In this document: piece after piece, positions 5,241 through 9,113 of the stretch
Layout: each line of letters starts with the position of its first letter
Numbering within the stretch: the first letter of the stretch is position 1
Assembly: GCA_011389605.1 (NCBI GenBank)
Contig: JAABTZ010000094.1
Coordinates: forward strand, 1-9,113
Direction of reading: 5' to 3'
Length of the DNA: 9,113 bases
Source of the DNA: Desulfobacteraceae bacterium
GTDB taxonomy: Bacteria > Desulfobacterota > Desulfobacteria > Desulfobacterales > Desulfosalsimonadaceae
Notes under the pieces: generated by a model
The model's database searches: none
What the model saw: only the letters and a program-made list of their open reading frames with translations
What the model was told of the DNA's origin: nothing
Translations under genes and position numbers: made by a program

Positions 5241-6194
5241 ATGCAGGATAAATCCACATACATTCTATATACGATTTTTACCCTTGGAATCTGTCTTCTG
5301 GGCTGGAGCATAGACAATTCCTATTATCTCCAGCTGCTGATTTTCATAGGGCTAAACACCCTGCTGGCCCTGTCGCTGAATATGCTCATGGGTTATGCAG
5401 GCCAGATCTCCCTGGGGCATGCCGCCTTCTACGGCATTGGCGCATATGTCACAGCGGTTTTGACCACAACATACCAGGTGCCGCCCCTGTTAGCGCTTCC
5501 CGCAGCAGTGGGCGCGGCCATGCTGATTGCCTGGATCGTTGGAATGCCAACACTTCGCCTTTCCGGGTATTACCTGGGCATGGGAACTCTGGGATTTGGC
5601 ATGATAGTACATATTGTTTTTCGTGAATGGAGCAGTGTCACAGGGGGTGCTTCCGGTTTCGTGGGCATCCCTCCGCTGGAGATCGGCTCCCTGTCTTTTA
5701 CTTCCGACAAGGCATATTTCTTTTTGGTTTGGATCGTGGTTCTGCTGGTGATCATTATGTGCCGGCGTATAATTGACTCCCGTGTGGGCAGGGCTCTGAG
5801 ATCAATCCATGACGGAGAAAAAGCTGCAGCCGCAGTCGGAGTTGACACCCGGACCCTTAAGCTCCAGGTTTTTGTTTTAAGCGCAGGCATAGCCGCTCTT
5901 GCAGGCTTTCTGTACGCCCACCTGATTTACTTTATCAGTCCTGGAACTTTTGGCTTTATGGCCTCCATCCGGATTGTTACCATGGTCGTTATCGGGGGTA
6001 TGGCCAGCGTCTGGGGAGCCCTGTTTGGAGCTTCCCTGCTGACCCTTCTTCCCGAATGGCTTCATGCTTTTTCGGAATTTGAAATGGTGGTATACGGATT
6101 GATTCTTATGACGGTTATGATTTTTATGCCCCGGGGCCTTACCCGTGGCCTTCTGGATATATATCAACGGTATCGGAAACACCATGACCGATAA
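5241..6194 (+). CDS. livM: Branched-chain/aromatic acid ABC transporter permease LivM
   Basis: A 317-residue inner-membrane permease, the second half of the transporter channel, with nine or ten hydrophobic segments. Family marks in order are LNMLMGYAGQISLGHAAFYG, LRLSGYYLGMGTLGFG, TGGASGFVGIPP, the ATPase-coupling loop RVGRALRSIHDGEKAAAAVG and VVIGGMASVWGALFGA. It begins 4 bases after livH with TAAGG just before the ATG, and its last 11 bases overlap the livG start, so the four genes livHMGF are translationally coupled. The C-terminus ends in a short basic tail (RYRKHHDR). Nothing unusual is seen. As with LivH, the transported compound cannot be told from the permease alone. Confidence 0.93.
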   Translation: MQDKSTYILYTIFTLGICLLGWSIDNSYYLQLLIFIGLNTLLALSLNMLMGYAGQISLGHAAFYGIGAYVTAVLTTTYQVPPLLALPAAVGAAMLIAWIVGMPTLRLSGYYLGMGTLGFGMIVHIVFREWSSVTGGASGFVGIPPLEIGSLSFTSDKAYFFLVWIVVLLVIIMCRRIIDSRVGRALRSIHDGEKAAAAVGVDTRTLKLQVFVLSAGIAALAGFLYAHLIYFISPGTFGFMASIRIVTMVVIGGMASVWGALFGASLLTLLPEWLHAFSEFEMVVYGLILMTVMIFMPRGLTRGLLDIYQRYRKHHDR

Positions 6195-6960
6195 CAAGCC
6201 TCTTCTGGAAATCCAGGGTATAGGCAAGGCCTTTGGGGGCGTACAGGCTTTGGAGGACGTTGAATTCCACCTGGAAAAGGCCTCGATCAACGGATTGATC
6301 GGCCCCAACGGAGCAGGCAAAACCACCCTGTTTAACGTAATAACAGGTATTTTTCCTCCTGACTCGGGACAAATCCGGTTTGCAGGCAAATCCATTCAGG
6401 CACTGGAAGTCCACGAGCGGGTTCGCACGGGCATTGCCCGTACATTTCAGAATGTAGAGCTTTTTGAAAGCATGAGTGTGCTGGAAAATATCCTTGTGGG
6501 CATGTATACCCGCACCCGGTCCGGCATGATCGAAAGTATTCTGCGCCTTGCCCATACCCGCCGGGAGGAAAAACAGGCCCGGGACCGGGCCATGGAATTG
6601 CTGGAATTTGTTGGATTGCAGGATTACGCCCACCAAAAAAGCAGCGATCTGCCCTTTGGATGGCAGCGCCTTGTGGAACTGGCCCGGGCCCTGGCAGCCG
6701 AACCCAGGCTGCTGCTGCTCGACGAGCCCGCAGCTGGTTTAAACATATCTGAAACAAACCAGTTAGGGGATCTGATCCTGGAAATTTGCAGCCGCGGCAT
6801 CACCATCCTGCTGGTGGAACACGATATGAGCCTGACCATGTCCATTTCTGATCAAATCGTAGTGCTGGACCAGGGCAAAAAAATAGCAGAAGGCCCGCCC
6901 AGAGACATCCAGGCAAACGAGGCTGTCGTGGAAGCATATCTGGGAAAGGGGAAAAATTAG
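6184..6960 (+). CDS. livG: ABC transporter ATP-binding protein LivG
   Basis: A 258-residue cytoplasmic ATPase of the transporter. Walker A GPNGAGKT is at 40-47, the Q-loop Gln at 89 within TFQNVELF, the signature region LPFGWQRL at 156-163, Walker B LLLLDEP at 176-182, and the switch His at 213 in VEHDM. The long insert between the Q-loop and the signature (about 105-135) is typical of LivG and separates it from LivF. In the signature the residue usually Gln is Trp (GWQ), a position that varies in this family, so activity is still expected. The ATG at 6184 is preferred over an in-frame GTG at 6145: it gives the normal N-terminus and overlaps the livM stop by 11 bases, consistent with coupling. 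No strong separate ribosome site is seen. One base separates it from livF. Confidence 0.93.
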   Translation: MTDNKPLLEIQGIGKAFGGVQALEDVEFHLEKASINGLIGPNGAGKTTLFNVITGIFPPDSGQIRFAGKSIQALEVHERVRTGIARTFQNVELFESMSVLENILVGMYTRTRSGMIESILRLAHTRREEKQARDRAMELLEFVGLQDYAHQKSSDLPFGWQRLVELARALAAEPRLLLLDEPAAGLNISETNQLGDLILEICSRGITILLVEHDMSLTMSISDQIVVLDQGKKIAEGPPRDIQANEAVVEAYLGKGKN

Positions 6961-6961
6961 A

Positions 6962-7699
6962 ATGCTGCGTATCCGAAACCTGAAATGCTTCTACGGCCGA
7001 ATTATGGCCGTAAAGGGGGTCAGCCTGTCAGTGAATGCCGGGGAGATCATATGCCTTATCGGAGCCAACGGATCAGGCAAAACCACCCTGCTTTCTGCTG
7101 CCTGCGGCCTGCTTGCATCCTGGACAGGTGAAATGGAATTTGAAAAAAAAAGCCTTAAGGGCATGGAGCCACCGGCGGTGGTACGCTCAGGGATAAGCCT
7201 TGTGCCCGAGGGACGAATGGTCTTCGCCCCCCTTTCAGTCCTCGACAACCTGAAGCTGGGTGCTTATACAATGTATAAGAAAAAAGCCGTTTCAGCCGTT
7301 GAAAAGGATCTGGAATCGGTAATGAATCTTTTCCCCATCCTTGGGCAGCGGTACCGCCAGCCGGCAGGCACCCTTTCCGGCGGCGAACAGCAGATGCTTG
7401 CCATTGCCCGGGCGCTTATGGCACGGCCACGGCTGCTTCTGCTCGACGAGCCATCCATGGGACTGGCTCCCCTGGTGGCGGAAAAAATAATGGAAGCAAT
7501 TACGGTACTGCGCTCCCGGGGTCTGACAATTGTTTTGGTGGAACAAAACGCGCTTGCAGCCCTGGAAGTAGCAGACAGAGGCTACGTGTTTGAAACAGGC
7601 TCTGTCGTGCTGCAGGGCGCTGCTGACGAACTGCTGGCTGACAAGGATGTAAAACGAGCCTACCTTGGCAAGGATTATGGAGATTTCTACGATGCCTGA
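6962..7699 (+). CDS. livF: ABC transporter ATP-binding protein LivF
   Basis: A 245-residue cytoplasmic ATPase that pairs with LivG to power LivHM. Walker A GANGSGKT is at 34-41, the LivF-typical VPEGR at 81-85, the signature LSGGEQQ at 138-144, Walker B LLLLDEP at 158-164, and VEQN at 193-196, the usual LivF form in which the switch His is replaced. All motifs are intact. GGAAAGGGG (6943-6951) lies ten bases before the ATG. The gene starts one base after livG, and its last eight bases overlap the start of the downstream PaaK-like gene, which ties that gene to the transporter message. The C-terminal DYGDFYDA is a little longer than in many LivF proteins. Confidence 0.93.
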   Translation: MLRIRNLKCFYGRIMAVKGVSLSVNAGEIICLIGANGSGKTTLLSAACGLLASWTGEMEFEKKSLKGMEPPAVVRSGISLVPEGRMVFAPLSVLDNLKLGAYTMYKKKAVSAVEKDLESVMNLFPILGQRYRQPAGTLSGGEQQMLAIARALMARPRLLLLDEPSMGLAPLVAEKIMEAITVLRSRGLTIVLVEQNALAALEVADRGYVFETGSVVLQGAADELLADKDVKRAYLGKDYGDFYDA

Positions 7700-8951
7700 T
7701 GATCCATTTTTACAGCTCTCGACGGAAGAAAAACAACAGCTGCAGCTTGAACGGCTGCAAAGCACTCTAAACAGGGCCTGCAGGCACGTTGCATTCCATG
7801 CAAACCGGTTTGGATTGGCGAAAATAGAGCCCTCCGATATTTCAGCACTTTCTGAAACCGTCCGTCTGCCTTTTATGGAGCGTGCCGACTTCAGCCAGCA
7901 TTACCCATATAGCCTGTTTGCAGTTCCTTTAAGAGATATCGTGCGCATACATACGGCACCGGGGACCACCAGGAATCCAACGGTAAGCGGATACACCGCC
8001 CAGGATCTTGAACACTGGCGGCAAATTCCCGCCCGGGCCCTTAAAGCCGCAGGCGTTACACAAAACGACATTCTGCAGATCGCCCTTAATCCGGGACTGG
8101 CCAACTGGGGACGTGACTACAAGGAGGGAGCTGAATCCATAGGGGCAAGCGTGATTCCAAACACTCAGTTGTCTGTTGAAAAACAGCTCATGGTTCTTCG
8201 GGACTACAAAACCACTGCCCTGATAACTACACCAGCCATGGCCGTCCACCTGGCCGGCTACATGGCCGACATGGGAATCGGGCCCGCGTCGCTTTCTTTG
8301 CACACCCTCATTGTTTGCGGTGAATATGCCGCCCCCGAACTTAGAAAACAAATCGAAAAGCAGCTGCACGTCCGGACATGGATGCACTATGGATTAAGTG
8401 AAGTCCCGGGGCCGGCAATATCCTTTGAATGCAACTCACAAGATGGTTTGCACATTAACGAGGATCATTTTCTGCCGGAAATCGTCGACCCGGTGACCGG
8501 CGATCCCATGCCGGAAGGCAGTTTTGGAGAGCTGGTGCTTACAACACTTACCACCAGAGCTTTTCCGCTGATCCGTTTTAAGACAGGCGACAGGGCCCTG
8601 CTGCTTGCCGAAAAGTGTTCCTGCGGCAGCACCCTTATCCGTATGAAGTGGGATACCGGGCGAACCGACGATATCATAAACATCGACGGAGTAAATGTCC
8701 ACAGCAGCCAGGTTGGTTTCCACCTCAAAGAGATGATGCCCATGGACAAGGACATGGACGAAGACATAATTTCATACCGGGTGGTGAGCCGGGAAGGCCG
8801 CAAAATTCTTGAGATTTTACTGCAGATGAACGATTCCATCTTCTCGGATGAAATAAAGGAACTGGAAAGACTACTGCGCCGGGCTGAAAACCATCTCAAA
8901 GAAAGTCTTGGGGTGTCTGTGGCGATACGTCTGGTTGAAGCTCACGCATAA
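7692..8951 (+). CDS. Degenerate PaaK-like protein lacking catalytic motifs
   Basis: A 419-residue paralogue of the PaaK at 1318-2619, collinear over its whole length and still having YGLSEV (233-238), the CSCG pair (309-312) and GRTDD (323-327). Key sites are changed: the phosphate loop SSGTTGKPT is APGTTRNPT (89-97), losing the Lys and both Ser, GAEPW becomes CGEYA, and the hinge-following IIRGVNV becomes NIDGVNV. The protein stops at VEAHA, before the region that holds the catalytic lysine in the active enzyme. It is therefore unlikely to form an acyl-adenylate and thioester by itself. An intact reading frame with otherwise well-kept sequence argues for selection, for example as a partner or regulator of the active ligase or as a substrate-binding pseudoenzyme. 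The ATG at 7692 has GGAG (7679-7682) nine bases upstream and overlaps the livF end by eight bases; a TTG at 7665 is a poorer start. Confidence 0.88.
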   Translation: MPDDPFLQLSTEEKQQLQLERLQSTLNRACRHVAFHANRFGLAKIEPSDISALSETVRLPFMERADFSQHYPYSLFAVPLRDIVRIHTAPGTTRNPTVSGYTAQDLEHWRQIPARALKAAGVTQNDILQIALNPGLANWGRDYKEGAESIGASVIPNTQLSVEKQLMVLRDYKTTALITTPAMAVHLAGYMADMGIGPASLSLHTLIVCGEYAAPELRKQIEKQLHVRTWMHYGLSEVPGPAISFECNSQDGLHINEDHFLPEIVDPVTGDPMPEGSFGELVLTTLTTRAFPLIRFKTGDRALLLAEKCSCGSTLIRMKWDTGRTDDIINIDGVNVHSSQVGFHLKEMMPMDKDMDEDIISYRVVSREGRKILEILLQMNDSIFSDEIKELERLLRRAENHLKESLGVSVAIRLVEAHA

Positions 8952-8955
8952 AATC

Positions 8956-8979
8956 GGGCAAAGACTTAAGTCTTTGCCC
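8956..8979. terminator. 24-bp perfect palindrome between convergent genes, probable bidirectional terminator
   Basis: GGGCAAAGACTT (8956-8967) is followed directly by its reverse complement (8968-8979). In RNA this gives a 10-bp stem with a UUAA loop. It starts four bases after the stop of the last operon gene and ends 29 bases before the stop of the convergent minus-strand gene, the usual place for a shared terminator. The minus-strand reading is followed by GATTTT; the plus-strand reading lacks a T-run, so termination on that strand may be weaker. Confidence 0.6.
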
Positions 8980-9008
8980 TAGTCACATGCAATCGATAAG
9001 CCATTTTG

Positions 9009-9113
9009 CTATTCTACAATCTCGTATGACTCTATTACCACTTCTACTTCTTCGGGCACCGATTCCGGTTCTTCAACACCCGTGGAGGCCGAAAAAAAAG
9101 CGACCTCTTCGAA
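9009..9113 (-). CDS. 3' end of a minus-strand gene with acidic C-terminal tail (partial)
   Basis: An open frame enters from the right edge and ends at TAG (9011-9009), giving the last 34 residues. They start FEEVAFFSASTG and end VVIESYEIVE. The tail is rich in Glu and Val with two Pro, lacks cysteines and basic residues, and no family is recognised from so little sequence. It converges on the paaK-liv operon across the palindrome at 8956-8979. Its acidic, valine/isoleucine-rich style resembles that of the protein encoded at 31-624, but this is composition only. The frame could still be a chance opening, since only 35 codons are visible. Confidence 0.5.
   Translation of the reverse strand, partial: FEEVAFFSASTGVEEPESVPEEVEVVIESYEIVE

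Overview
The window (roughly 50% GC) looks like the chromosome of an anaerobic Desulfobacterota bacterium, most likely a sulfate reducer of the Desulfobacterales. This is inferred from the gene content and from an acidic repeat protein of a style seen in that group; there is no marker gene here to prove it.

Layout. A minus-strand gene (31-624) encodes an acidic, low-complexity protein with an ordered, helical C-terminus and has its own promoter and strong RBS. A gene-poor, AT-rich stretch follows (about 625-1064), with a palindrome and repeats that resemble a small non-autonomous element. From about 980 a plus-strand operon starts and runs to 8951: promoter, 25-codon Phe-rich leader peptide, nested alternative hairpins ending in a terminator, paaK (phenylacetate/arylacetate-CoA ligase), a tandem ACT-domain protein, a LivK-type substrate-binding protein interrupted by an in-frame TAG, livH, livM, livG, livF, and a second, degenerate PaaK-like protein. 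The genes from livH onward are spaced by a few bases or overlap. A 24-nt perfect palindrome separates the operon from the 3' end of a convergent minus-strand gene (9009 to beyond the window end).

How the genes may work together. Paralogous PaaK and ACT genes beside a Liv-type ABC transporter suggest uptake and CoA activation of an aryl acid such as phenylacetate. In many anaerobes such genes sit with indolepyruvate:ferredoxin oxidoreductase (IOR), which interconverts arylacetyl-CoA and aryl pyruvates. No ior genes are in this window. The leader is the most striking part. Its peptide has five Phe among 25 residues, four in a row just before the first of five RNA segments that can pair 1:2, 2:3, 3:4 or 4:5, with 4:5 being a textbook intrinsic terminator 71 nt upstream of paaK. 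This is the architecture of ribosome-mediated phenylalanine attenuation, applied here to an aryl-acid uptake and activation operon rather than to pheA or pheST. Geometry favours read-through when Phe is scarce, which would fit salvage of phenylacetate into phenylalanine, but the direction is inference.

Other points of note: the TAG in the binding protein falls where a Trp (TGG) is expected; the second PaaK has lost the P-loop residues and the C-terminal catalytic lysine segment; and a hairpin lies between the ACT and binding-protein genes.
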